Part shown: positions 41,657 to 49,936 of the stretch, one piece after another
Position numbering within the stretch: position 1 is the first letter of the stretch
Layout: each line of letters begins with the position of its first letter
NCBI GenBank assembly: GCA_963809245.1
Contig: CAWEIU010000003.1
Span: forward strand, 372,001 to 436,000
DNA: 64,000 nucleotides
Reading direction: 5' to 3'
DNA from: Roseiarcus sp963809245
GTDB taxonomy: Bacteria > Pseudomonadota > Alphaproteobacteria > Rhizobiales > Beijerinckiaceae
Notes under the pieces: generated by a model
Database searches by the model: none
Seen by the model: only the letters and a program-made list of their open reading frames with translations
What the model was told of the DNA's origin: nothing
Program-made: the position numbers and the translations under genes

Positions 41657-42859
41657 ATGGCCGCTCCGTATGAAGCCGATCCCGACAAGCTGAGGATCGT
41701 CCACGTCTTTCGCGCCCCGCTCGGCGGCCTCTTTCGTCATGTCGTCGATCTTGCGGCCGAGCAGACCGTCCGCGGCCACGAAGTCGGCATGTTCTTCGAC
41801 AGCGGCGCCTATTGCGAGCGTGTGCGGAGCGCGCTCGAGCGCATCCCCGGCGGCCTCAAGCTCGGCGTCGAAACGGCGCCCATCCATCGCAATCCCGGAC
41901 CGTCCGACCTTGCGGCGATGGCGCGCTTGCGCGCCTGGATGGGCAAGCTCAATCCCGACGTCGTCCACGGGCACGGCTCGAAGGGCGGTGTCTACGCCCG
42001 CCTCAGCCGGCTCGCAGGACAGCGCCACGCCATCCGCGCCTACACGCCCCACGGCGGCAGCTTCAACTATCGTCCGGGCTCGCTGCTGCACCGCGCCTAT
42101 ATGACGGCCGAGAAGCTCGCGGCGCCGCTGACCGACGTCTTCCTGTTCGAGAGCGCCTATATCGCCGGACGGTTCGACCACTATGTCGGCGCGCGCAACG
42201 GCGCCCGTCGCATCGTCGCCAACGGTCTCGGCCCGGCCGAGTTCCTCCCCGCGGACCCCAGCGAGAACGCGGCGGACCTCCTCTATGTCGGCGAATTGCG
42301 CGCCGCCAAGGGCATCGACACGTTGCTCGAAGCGATCGCGATGATCGGGCGCGCGCGCGGCTTCGCGCCGAGCGCAGTGCTGGTGGGATCGGGGCCCGAC
42401 GAGGCTTTGCTGATCGAACACGCCAAGCGCCTCGGCGTTGCGAGCCGCGTCACATTTCCCGGCCCCATGCCCATTCGCCAGGCCCTCGCGCTCGGCAGGA
42501 TCATGGTCGTGCCGTCGCGCGCCGAATCGATGCCTTACGTGGTGCTCGAAGGGGCGGCGGCGCGCGTGCCGATGGTCGCGACCAACGTCGGCGGCATCCC
42601 GGAGATCTACGGACCTTTCCGCGACCGCCTCGGTCCGCCTGACGATCCCAAAGACCTCGCCGCGCGCATCGAGCGCACGCTCGCGACGCCGTCTGAATTG
42701 CGCGCGGCCGAGGCGGCTGCGCTCGCCGACCACGTGGCGGCGAACTTTTCGATCGAGACGATGGCGAACGCCGTGCTCGGGGGCTACGCGGAGGCGATTG
42801 CGCGCCGCCGCTCTGGCCTCTTCCGCGCGCCGATCGGCGCCGTTGAAACGCATAGCTGA
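41657..42859 (+). CDS. Glycosyltransferase, GT4 family
   Basis: A 400-residue GT-B glycosyltransferase. The N-terminal domain has VHVFRAPLGGLFRHVVDLA and DVVHGHGSKGGVYARLSRLA, as in GT4 enzymes. The C-terminal domain has LYVGELRAAKGIDTLLEAIA and the E-x7-E motif in SRAESMPYVVLEGAAARVPM. It is 42 bp after the Wza-like gene and 8 bp before the sugar-phosphate transferase gene, so it belongs to that operon and probably elongates the lipid-linked repeat unit. Sugar specificity is unknown. Confidence 0.92.
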   Translation: MAAPYEADPDKLRIVHVFRAPLGGLFRHVVDLAAEQTVRGHEVGMFFDSGAYCERVRSALERIPGGLKLGVETAPIHRNPGPSDLAAMARLRAWMGKLNPDVVHGHGSKGGVYARLSRLAGQRHAIRAYTPHGGSFNYRPGSLLHRAYMTAEKLAAPLTDVFLFESAYIAGRFDHYVGARNGARRIVANGLGPAEFLPADPSENAADLLYVGELRAAKGIDTLLEAIAMIGRARGFAPSAVLVGSGPDEALLIEHAKRLGVASRVTFPGPMPIRQALALGRIMVVPSRAESMPYVVLEGAAARVPMVATNVGGIPEIYGPFRDRLGPPDDPKDLAARIERTLATPSELRAAEAAALADHVAANFSIETMANAVLGGYAEAIARRRSGLFRAPIGAVETHS

Positions 42860-42867
42860 GGCCGACG

Positions 42868-44394
42868 ATGGCGTTTTCCGCACGAGACATGCAGAAGGTC
42901 GTCTCGCAGTCGCGCGAGCGAGCGAGGACCATTTCCCGCGGCAATGTCGAGGCGTTGCGCAGGATCGCCGCCGAGCCTGTCGCGCCGGCCTTGTCACGAG
43001 TTGTCGTCGCCGGCGTCGTGCGCGCCATCGAGTGCGGCCTGATCGTGCTGACCGGCATGACGGTCTACTTCGCCTACGTCGTTCGCAACGTCGGCCAGCA
43101 GCCTGGATATCTGCCGGTGGTCGTCGCCGTCGCGGCGCTGTCGATCGTCACTTTCCAATCCTTGCAAGGCTACACGCTGCCGGCGCTCCGCCATCCGGCG
43201 CGGCAACTCTTTCGCGTCGCGAGCGGCTGGTCGGTCGTGTTTCTCGCGGTCTTCGCGGCAATGTTCTTCCTCAAACTGGATGGCGCCGTCTCGCGTGTCT
43301 GGATGGCGTCGTGGTTCGCGCTCGGCCTCGCCGCCGTCGCGCTGGAGCGCGCGGCCCTCGCGCGGTTTCTCGCACGGCTCGCGCGCTCCGGCCGCCTACA
43401 GCAGCGCGCGGTCGTCGTCGGCGGCGGGGAGATCGGCGCCGAACTCATGCGCGATCTCGCCAAGAACACCGACGCCGAAGTGCGAATGCTCGGCGTCTTC
43501 GACGACCGCGGCGACGATCGCGCGCCGGAGGCGGTCGAAGGCTATCCCAAGCTCGGCAATGTCGACGACCTCGTGGAGTTCGCCCGTTCGACGCGCATCG
43601 ATCTGGTGATCTTTGCGCTGCCGATCACGGCTGAGCAGCGCATTCTCCAGATGCTGCGCAAGCTCTGGGTGCTGCCGATCGACATTCGCCTCGCCGCGCA
43701 CGCCAACCGTCTGCGCTTCCGGCCGCGCTCGTATTCCTATGTCGGCAAGGTGCCGGTGCTCGATCTGTTCGACAAGCCGATCGCCGACTGGGACGTCATC
43801 ATCAAGCTCGCTTTCGACAAGATCGTCGGCGCGCTCGCCCTGATCGCGCTCTCGCCGCTCTTCGCGCTGACGGCCCTCGCCATCAAGCTCGACTCGCCGG
43901 GGCCTGTGTTTTTCAAGCAGAAGCGCTACGGCTTCAACAACGAGCTCATCGAGGTGTTCAAGTTCCGCTCGATGTACGCCGACAAGCTCGACCCGACGGC
44001 CTCGAAGCTCGTTACCCGCGGCGATCCGCGCGTCACCCGGGTCGGCCGCTTCATCCGTAAGACCTCGATCGACGAATTGCCGCAATTGATCAACGTCGTG
44101 TTCAAGGGCGATCTGTCGCTGGTCGGCCCCCGCCCGCATGCCGTGCACGCCAAGGCGGCGGACCGGCAGTACGACGAGGTCGTCGATGGCTATTTCGCGC
44201 GCCATCGCGTCAAACCCGGCATCACCGGCTGGGCGCAGGTCAACGGCTGGCGCGGCGAGACAGACACGCAGGAGAAGATCCAGCAGCGCGTCGAGCACGA
44301 TCTCTACTACATCGAGAACTGGTCGATCCTGCTCGATCTCTACATCCTCGCCATCACGCCAGCGTCGCTGTTCAAGACGCACAACGCGTTCTGA
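42868..44394 (+). CDS. Undecaprenyl-phosphate sugar phosphotransferase (WbaP/WcaJ-like)
   Basis: A 508-residue polyprenyl-phosphate hexose-1-phosphate transferase that starts repeat-unit synthesis by loading the first sugar on undecaprenyl phosphate. The N-terminal part has four or so membrane segments and a Rossmann-like domain (RAVVVGGGEIGAELMRDLA). The C-terminal catalytic part has PVFFKQKRYGFNNELIEVFKF-type sequence, RVTRVGRFIRKTSIDELPQL with the catalytic Asp-Glu pair, LSLVGPRPHAV and KPGITGWAQVNGWRGET. The length and the HNAF ending fit the glucose/galactose transferase group. It overlaps the next gene by one base (TGATG). Confidence 0.94.
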   Translation: MAFSARDMQKVVSQSRERARTISRGNVEALRRIAAEPVAPALSRVVVAGVVRAIECGLIVLTGMTVYFAYVVRNVGQQPGYLPVVVAVAALSIVTFQSLQGYTLPALRHPARQLFRVASGWSVVFLAVFAAMFFLKLDGAVSRVWMASWFALGLAAVALERAALARFLARLARSGRLQQRAVVVGGGEIGAELMRDLAKNTDAEVRMLGVFDDRGDDRAPEAVEGYPKLGNVDDLVEFARSTRIDLVIFALPITAEQRILQMLRKLWVLPIDIRLAAHANRLRFRPRSYSYVGKVPVLDLFDKPIADWDVIIKLAFDKIVGALALIALSPLFALTALAIKLDSPGPVFFKQKRYGFNNELIEVFKFRSMYADKLDPTASKLVTRGDPRVTRVGRFIRKTSIDELPQLINVVFKGDLSLVGPRPHAVHAKAADRQYDEVVDGYFARHRVKPGITGWAQVNGWRGETDTQEKIQQRVEHDLYYIENWSILLDLYILAITPASLFKTHNAF

Positions 44395-45767
44395 TGTCAG
44401 CGCTCGCCCAGACGATCCCGAACGCGCCGCCGAGGAAGGCGCGCTTCGTCGTTCGCAAGGCGAGGTTGAAGAGCGGCGTGCTCTGGCTGTTCGTCGCTTG
44501 CGGCGCCTCCGCGGCGATCGAGCCGTCGCCCTACGAATTCATGTTCCTCGTCGCCGCGCTCACGCTCGCGCCGAGCGAACTCGTATTCGATCGGACGATG
44601 ATCCCGTTGATCCTGGGGCTCGCGGCGTTCAACGCCGGCGGCCTGCTCGCCTTGACGCCCTTCGTCGGCGTGCGCGAGAGCGTCCAGTTCACGACGATCT
44701 CCGTCTATATGGCGGCGACGGCGATTTTCTTCGCCGCGCTTGTCGCCAAGGCGCCCGACGAGCGCCTGCGGACGATCCGCTCCGCCTATGTCGCGGCCGG
44801 CGTCTTTGCGGCGACGCTCGGCATTCTCGGCTATTTCAACGTCGCCGGCCTCGGCCCTCACTTGACGATCTACGACGGCTCGCGGGCCGCCGGCCCCTTC
44901 AAGGACGCCAATGTGTTCGGACCGTTCCTCGTGCCGCCGATCGTCTGGCTAACGCAGGATCTCCTGTTGAAGCGCAGCTCCGGCTTCCTGCGCACCGTCG
45001 TCCCGCTGCTGGTGATGGCGCTCGGCATCCTGTTGAGCTTTTCCCGCGGCGCCTGGGGCGTTCTCGTCGGCTCGACCGTCCTGATGGTCGGGCTCACCTT
45101 CCTCACTTCCGCTTCGGCGGCGCTGCGAAGGCGCATCATCGTCATGAGCGTCCTGGGCGTGTTCGCCGTCGCGGTCCTCATGACGATCCTGCTGTCGATC
45201 CCGGCGATCGGCGCCATGTTCTTCGAGCGCGCGTCGCTCATCCAATATTACGACGCCGGCGAAATGGGGCGCTTCGGCAATCAGGCGCGCTCGATTCCGA
45301 TGTTGATGGAGCGGCCGTTCGGCTTCGGACCGCTGCAGTTCCACAACATCTTCCCCGAAGACCCGCACGAAATGTACGTCAACGCCTTCGCGTCATACGG
45401 CTGGCTCGGCGGGCTGAGCTTCCTCGCCTTCACCGCCATGACGCTGTATCTCGGCTGGCGGCTCGTCTTCCAGCGCTCGCCGGTGCAGAGCCACGCGATC
45501 GCGATCTGGTCCTGCCTGTTTCCGCAGATGGTGCAGGGATTGCAAATCGATTCCGATCACTGGCGCCATCTCTATCTGATGTTCGGTTGCCTCTACGGGC
45601 TCGTCGCCAGCGTGCGGCTCACGTCGCAGCGCGCTCCAGACCGCGGCGGTTTGAATCGTCATCGCGAGGAGCGCGGCGACGAAGCAATCCATGCCTCCGC
45701 GCGCACCGCCGGCGCGACTGGATTGCTTCGCTCCGCTCGCAATGACGGCGTTGGCGCGCCGTCATGA
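44394..45767 (+). CDS. O-antigen ligase/Wzy-like membrane protein with repeat-derived tail
   Basis: A 457-residue polytopic protein with about ten membrane segments and a large periplasmic loop (residues ~275-330) containing YYDAGEMGRFGNQARSIPML and FGFGPLQFHNIFPEDPHEMY, the pattern of the O-antigen ligase/Wzy superfamily. It probably polymerises the repeat unit. The last ~37 residues (from about NRHREERGDEAIHAS) are encoded by a REP-like palindromic repeat at 45657-45748 and are unlike the family, so the natural C-terminus was probably replaced. ATG 44394 overlaps the upstream stop, and its stop overlaps the acyltransferase start (ATGA). Confidence 0.87.
   Translation: MSALAQTIPNAPPRKARFVVRKARLKSGVLWLFVACGASAAIEPSPYEFMFLVAALTLAPSELVFDRTMIPLILGLAAFNAGGLLALTPFVGVRESVQFTTISVYMAATAIFFAALVAKAPDERLRTIRSAYVAAGVFAATLGILGYFNVAGLGPHLTIYDGSRAAGPFKDANVFGPFLVPPIVWLTQDLLLKRSSGFLRTVVPLLVMALGILLSFSRGAWGVLVGSTVLMVGLTFLTSASAALRRRIIVMSVLGVFAVAVLMTILLSIPAIGAMFFERASLIQYYDAGEMGRFGNQARSIPMLMERPFGFGPLQFHNIFPEDPHEMYVNAFASYGWLGGLSFLAFTAMTLYLGWRLVFQRSPVQSHAIAIWSCLFPQMVQGLQIDSDHWRHLYLMFGCLYGLVASVRLTSQRAPDRGGLNRHREERGDEAIHASARTAGATGLLRSARNDGVGAPS
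45657..45748. repeat. REP-like palindromic element inside a coding region
   Basis: The outer arms CGTCATCGCGAGGAGC and GCTCCGCTCGCAATGACG are near complements, and the inner arms are GAAGCAATCCA and TGGATTGCTTC. The same arms appear at 20411-20580, 20604-20686 and 59201-59361. Here the element is entirely within the reading frame of the Wzy-like gene and is translated. Confidence 0.88.
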
Positions 45768-46879
45768 CCAAAGGCGTCGTCTCCAACCTGCAGATCTGCC
45801 GCGCGCTCGCCGCGCTCATCGTCGTGATTGGGCATAGCCTGCACGATCTCGACACCCTCGCCGCGCGCGCCGGCGTCGCACTTGCGCCTAGCGCCATCAA
45901 CTGGGGCGCCGGCATCGACATCTTCTTCGTCGTCTCCGGCTTCATCATGGTCTATGTCGCAGGCGACGAATTCGGCGTTCCCGGCGCGCCGCGCCGCTTT
46001 CTCTTCAAACGCGTCGCGCGCGTCGCGCCGCTCTATTGGCTGGTGACCACCGCGCTGATCCTCGGCTCGCTTGTCGCGCCGAGTCTGCTCAACGTGCCGA
46101 TCGGCGGGGCGCGCCACATCCTCGCCTCCTACCTCTTCATCCCCGACTGGCGTCCCGACATGTCGGTCGTTCGGCCCGTCATGGCGCTGGGCTGGACGCT
46201 CAACTACGAAATGCTGTTCTACCTCGTCTTCGGTTGCGCCATGGCGGCGCCGCAACGGATCGCCGTCCCCGCGATGACGGCGCTGTTCGTCGCCGCCGCG
46301 CTGGCGAAAAGCGTGTTGCACATCGAGCAGACGCAGCTCGCGTTCTGGATGGACCCGCTGATCCTCGAGTTTCTGTTCGGCGTCTATCTCGGTCTCGCCC
46401 ATCGCGCCGGATGGCGCCTCTCGGCGCCGGTCGCGATGGCGCTCGCGCTCGCCGGATTGATCTTGGTGACGACCGCTTTGCCCGAGGCGAGCGGCCTGTC
46501 GATCTCGGTGAACGCCGTGCGCTACGGTCTTCCCGCGGCGATGCTGGTCGGCGCGGCGGCGCTCGGGCCCCAATTGCCGCGCATTGCGCCAGTGCGCTTC
46601 GCGGTCGCGCTCGGCGACGCGTCCTATGCGCTCTATCTCTCGCATCCGTTCGTCATTCGGCCGCTGCGGGAAGTCTGGCGCCGCATCGGCGGCGAGCACT
46701 TGCCGGACGCCGCCTTCACCTTGGCTTGCGTCCTAATGGCGGTCGCGCTCGCTTTCGCTTTGCACGTCTATCTGGAAAATCCGATCGCCCGCTGGCTCAG
46801 CGCAGCCTTGCGACCGCTCCTCGCCCCCCCAGCGATCGCCCGGCCGCCTGCGGCGGATGCGGCTCGAGCGCCTTCATAA
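45764..46879 (+). CDS. Acyltransferase family 3 membrane protein
   Basis: A 371-residue polytopic acyltransferase of the OafA/ExoZ type, which O-acetylates or otherwise acylates surface polysaccharides. The start NLQICRALAALIVVIGHSLHD carries the conserved catalytic His region, and INWGAGIDIFFVVSGFIMVY and RRFLFKRVARVAPLYWLVTT are standard family segments. About ten membrane helices are seen, ending in YLENPIARWL. It overlaps the Wzy-like gene by 4 bp and the convergent SDR gene by 6 bp. It likely decorates the polymer made by this cluster. Confidence 0.92.
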   Translation: MTKGVVSNLQICRALAALIVVIGHSLHDLDTLAARAGVALAPSAINWGAGIDIFFVVSGFIMVYVAGDEFGVPGAPRRFLFKRVARVAPLYWLVTTALILGSLVAPSLLNVPIGGARHILASYLFIPDWRPDMSVVRPVMALGWTLNYEMLFYLVFGCAMAAPQRIAVPAMTALFVAAALAKSVLHIEQTQLAFWMDPLILEFLFGVYLGLAHRAGWRLSAPVAMALALAGLILVTTALPEASGLSISVNAVRYGLPAAMLVGAAALGPQLPRIAPVRFAVALGDASYALYLSHPFVIRPLREVWRRIGGEHLPDAAFTLACVLMAVALAFALHVYLENPIARWLSAALRPLLAPPAIARPPAADAARAPS

Positions 46880-47572
46880 GCGCCCGTTGACGGGGATCAG
46901 CGCACCCGTCACCGCTCTGGCCGCCTCCGAGGCGAGAAACAGGATGACCGCGGCGAGATCTTCGGGCGCAACCCAGCGGCTAAAATCGGCCTTCGGCATC
47001 GCCACCCGGTTGGCGGGCGTGTCGATGATCGAGGGGAGGACCGCGTTCACCGTCACGTTTTTCAGCTTCACCTCGTCGGCGAGGCTTTCGGTCAGCCGCA
47101 GCACCGCGGCCTTGCTCGCGCCATAAGCCCCCATGCCCTGGCTAGCGCGAAGCGCCGCGCCGGCGCCGACATTGACGATGCGGCCGGCGCCGCTCGCCAG
47201 CAGATGGGGCAACGCCGCTTTCGTCGCGTTGAGCGTCGTCGTCACGTTGAGATCGTAAAGGCGCCGCCACGAGGCGACGTCGCCGTCTTCAACCGTCTCG
47301 GAGGCGAAGCCGCCGGCGAGATTGATGAGCGCGTCGATACGTCCGCAACGGGTCGCGACCTCCGTCATCGCCCGCTTCGCCTCCTCCGGCCGCAACAGGT
47401 CGGTCCCGCCGAGCAGCACGCCGCTGGCGCCGATCTGCCCGACGAGCCCCTCGGGCGGTTCGCTCGACGCGTCGAGCGCCGCGACCATATGGCCGCTGCG
47501 AAACGCCAACCCAGCCGTGACGCGGCCAAGGGCGCCGAACGCCCCGGTGACGACGATGACCCTGCCCTTCAT
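46874..47572 (-). CDS. Short-chain dehydrogenase/reductase
   Basis: A 232-residue SDR with the nucleotide motif VVTGAFGALGRVTAGLA, the NAG-like segment ALINLAGGFASET, Ser-equivalent VNVGAGAAL and the catalytic YGASKAAVLRL. The Ser position of the catalytic triad is Gly in this alignment (GRIVNVGAG), so activity is less certain than for the SDR at 37846. ATG 47572. It is convergent with the acyltransferase gene and not clearly part of the polysaccharide operon. Confidence 0.85.
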   Translation of the reverse strand: MKGRVIVVTGAFGALGRVTAGLAFRSGHMVAALDASSEPPEGLVGQIGASGVLLGGTDLLRPEEAKRAMTEVATRCGRIDALINLAGGFASETVEDGDVASWRRLYDLNVTTTLNATKAALPHLLASGAGRIVNVGAGAALRASQGMGAYGASKAAVLRLTESLADEVKLKNVTVNAVLPSIIDTPANRVAMPKADFSRWVAPEDLAAVILFLASEAARAVTGALIPVNGRL

Positions 47573-47738
47573 GCTCGCCTCCCCCGGCCCGACACGTTCA
47601 GCCCAAGAATTGACAAAGACCTATCGCTGAGACAGCTTGAATAACACGCGTGTGCTTGCTTTCGAAGGCGGATCGGAATCTGTCGCCCCTTTGACGCCGA
47701 CGAAGTCATCGCGAAATCCATTCGGGAGAGAGACGTCG

Positions 47739-48011
47739 ATGACGGCCAAATCCCCCCTCGTCTGCGCAGTCTGCCTCGACCCCGTCACGCTGCGGATGGA
47801 CGCCGAATGGGTTCAAACCATCGTCTGCCCGACCTGCGGACGGAGCGCATTGTTCTTCGAAGCCTTCCGCGAGGCCGACGCCTATGAGGCGGACTTCCTG
47901 TGTGGCGGCGGCCTGAAGCGGGAAGCCGGCGCCCCGCCCTCGCGCTTCATCACGTCCCGAATGCTCTGCGTGCTGCGGCGGACCGGATCGCTTCAGCCCG
48001 CTGGCTCGTAG
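47739..48011 (+). CDS. Small zinc-ribbon-like protein
   Basis: A 90-residue protein with two CxxC motifs, VCAVCLDP near residue 10 and VCPTCGRS near residue 30, spaced as in a zinc ribbon. A further Cys is in DFLCGGG and one in RMLCVLR. The rest has no recognisable domain. ATG 47739 is chosen because GGGAGAGAGACG lies directly upstream; an in-frame start at 47637 would add 34 unlikely residues. No family name could be given. Confidence 0.65.
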   Translation: MTAKSPLVCAVCLDPVTLRMDAEWVQTIVCPTCGRSALFFEAFREADAYEADFLCGGGLKREAGAPPSRFITSRMLCVLRRTGSLQPAGS

Positions 48012-48071
48012 ACGCAAGGCGCGCCTATCGCTGACGCGACGCCGGCCGGCGCCAAAAAGACATCCCTTCCA

Positions 48072-49289
48072 CTACGCCGGCTTCTTGAGCTTCACGACGT
48101 TGTGGAGGGTCGCCTCCGCCTGCTCGAAGAAGCGTTTGACGCCGCGCGCCGCCTGACGGATGCGCTGCTCGTTCTCGACCAGCGCCAGACGCACGTAGTC
48201 GTCGCCGTGCTCACCGAAGCCGACGCCCGGCGCGACCGCGACATCCGCCTTCTCGATCAGAAGTTTCGAGAATTCCAGGCTGCCGAGGTGGCGGAACTTC
48301 TCCGGCACCGGCGTCCAGGCGAACATCGAGGCGCGCGGCGTATCGATCGCCCAGCCGGCAGCGGCGAAGCTCTCCACCATCACATCCCGCCGCCGCTTGT
48401 AGATCGCCCGCATTTCCTTGATGCAGTCGTCGGGGCCGTTGAGCGCCGCCGCCGCCGCCACCTGGATGGGCGTATAGGCGCCGTAGTCGAGATAGGATTT
48501 GACCCGCCCCAGCGCGGCGATGAGGCGCTCGTTGCCGACCGCGAAGCCCATGCGCCAGCCGGCCATCGAAAAGGTCTTCGACATCGAGGTGAACTCGACT
48601 GCGACGTCGAAAGCGCCGGGCGCCTGGAGCACCGACGGCGGCGGATCGTCGTCGAAAAAGACCTCTGCGTAGGCGAGATCGGAGAGCACGAAGATCTCGT
48701 GCTTCTTGGCGAACAGAACGAGGTCTTTGTAGAAGTCGAGCGAGGCGACCATCGCCGTCGGATTGGAGGGGTAGCAGACGACGACCGCGATCGGCTTCGG
48801 GATCGAGTGGGCCAGCGCGCGCTCCATCGCGACGAAGAAATCGGGCGTCGGATCGGCCGGCACGGAGCGGATGACGCCGCCCGCCATCAGGAAGCCGAAA
48901 GCGTGGATGGGATAGGACGGGTTCGGCACGAGAACGACGTCGCCCGGCGCGGTGATCGCCTGCGCCATATTGGCGAAGCCTTCTTTCGAGCCGAGGGTGG
49001 CGACGACCTGCGTCTCCGGATTGAGCTTCACGCCGAAGCGGCGGGCGTAATAGCCGGCCTGCGCCCGCCTCAGCCCCGGAATGCCCTTGGAAGCGGAATA
49101 GCGATCGGTGCGGGGCTTGCCCACCGTCTCGACGAGCTTGTCGATGACGTGCTTGGGCGCCGGCAGATCGGGATTGCCCATACCGAGATCGACGATGTCC
49201 GCTCCGGCCGCGCGAGCCTTGGCCTTGAGCTTGTTGACTTGCTCGAAGACATAGGGCGGCAGGCGCCGGACGCTGTGGAATTCGGACAT
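48072..49289 (-). CDS. Class I/II aminotransferase (AlaC-like)
   Basis: A 405-residue PLP aminotransferase. The start FHSVRRLPPYVFEQVNKLKA and DIVDLGMGNPDLPAPKHVID match the AlaC/LL-diaminopimelate-aminotransferase-like group. The PLP lysine is in SMSKTFSMAGWRMGFAVG, and the Tyr and Asp partners lie in VVCYPSNPTAM and VLSDLAYAEVFF. AlaC moves an amino group from glutamate to pyruvate to make alanine; a diaminopimelate role is the main alternative. ATG 49289 is preferred to ATG 49298 by spacing from GAAGGGA. Confidence 0.88.
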   Translation of the reverse strand: MSEFHSVRRLPPYVFEQVNKLKAKARAAGADIVDLGMGNPDLPAPKHVIDKLVETVGKPRTDRYSASKGIPGLRRAQAGYYARRFGVKLNPETQVVATLGSKEGFANMAQAITAPGDVVLVPNPSYPIHAFGFLMAGGVIRSVPADPTPDFFVAMERALAHSIPKPIAVVVCYPSNPTAMVASLDFYKDLVLFAKKHEIFVLSDLAYAEVFFDDDPPPSVLQAPGAFDVAVEFTSMSKTFSMAGWRMGFAVGNERLIAALGRVKSYLDYGAYTPIQVAAAAALNGPDDCIKEMRAIYKRRRDVMVESFAAAGWAIDTPRASMFAWTPVPEKFRHLGSLEFSKLLIEKADVAVAPGVGFGEHGDDYVRLALVENEQRIRQAARGVKRFFEQAEATLHNVVKLKKPA

Positions 49290-49361
49290 CGAAAACATTC
49301 CCTTCTCGACCGCCCGCAGGGCGTCGACCCTGTTAGCATCGGCGAGAAGCGCGTCGCAAAT

Positions 49362-49805
49362 CTAAAACGACGGGATGGGGCCCTTTTGCGCGCTCTTGCC
49401 CTTGGCCTTGGCCTTGGCGGCTTTCGCCGCTTCGACCTCCGCCACCGCCTTGGCGGATGGCGGGAAGGCGGCGCGCAACGCGTCGTCCCGCTTGCCGATC
49501 TTCTCCAAATCGCTGTCGATGTCGCCCAGCTCCTTGGCGGACATCACCTTACCCGGCGGTTCGGGCGCCTTGTTGAAGGCGGGAATCGAGGGCGGGGCCT
49601 CGGCGGGACGAGACTGCTGCACGAAATCCGGCGGCGGCTTGACGTCGGTGGCGAAGCCGACAATCTTCATGACCGACTTCATCGGCGAATCCGTCTGCGC
49701 CTCTTGAGCGCACGCGCCGGCGCCGCTCAACGCCGCGACAAACGCCCCCGCGACAATCAGCCGCGCAGGCCGAACCTGCTTCGATTTCAACACGTCCAAC
49801 CCCAC
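49362..49805 (-). CDS. Exported protein of unknown function with Lys/Ala-rich tail
   Basis: A 147-residue protein with a signal sequence (ARLIVAGAFVAALSGAGACA). The mature part contains a Pro-rich region (KPPPDFVQQSRPAEAPPSI), a short acidic helix (SAKELGDIDSDLEKIGKRD) and an Ala/Lys-rich tail (AKAAKAKAKGKSAQKG). The Cys at the end of the signal is not in a strict lipobox, so lipidation is uncertain. The start appears to be GTG 49805, six bases after AGGA. No family was recognised. It is upstream of and co-oriented with the aminotransferase gene, 72 bp away. Confidence 0.6.
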   Translation of the reverse strand: MGLDVLKSKQVRPARLIVAGAFVAALSGAGACAQEAQTDSPMKSVMKIVGFATDVKPPPDFVQQSRPAEAPPSIPAFNKAPEPPGKVMSAKELGDIDSDLEKIGKRDDALRAAFPPSAKAVAEVEAAKAAKAKAKGKSAQKGPIPSF

Positions 49806-49936
49806 CGATTTCCTGGCGCGGCGAAAGACGCACTGGCGCCATGGAGACGAACTAACATATATCCGAGAGGGAGAACCCTATCGTCGTATTATGTCGGAAA
49901 CGGGACTTAGGCCGCATCGGCGGCGCGGGGAAACGA

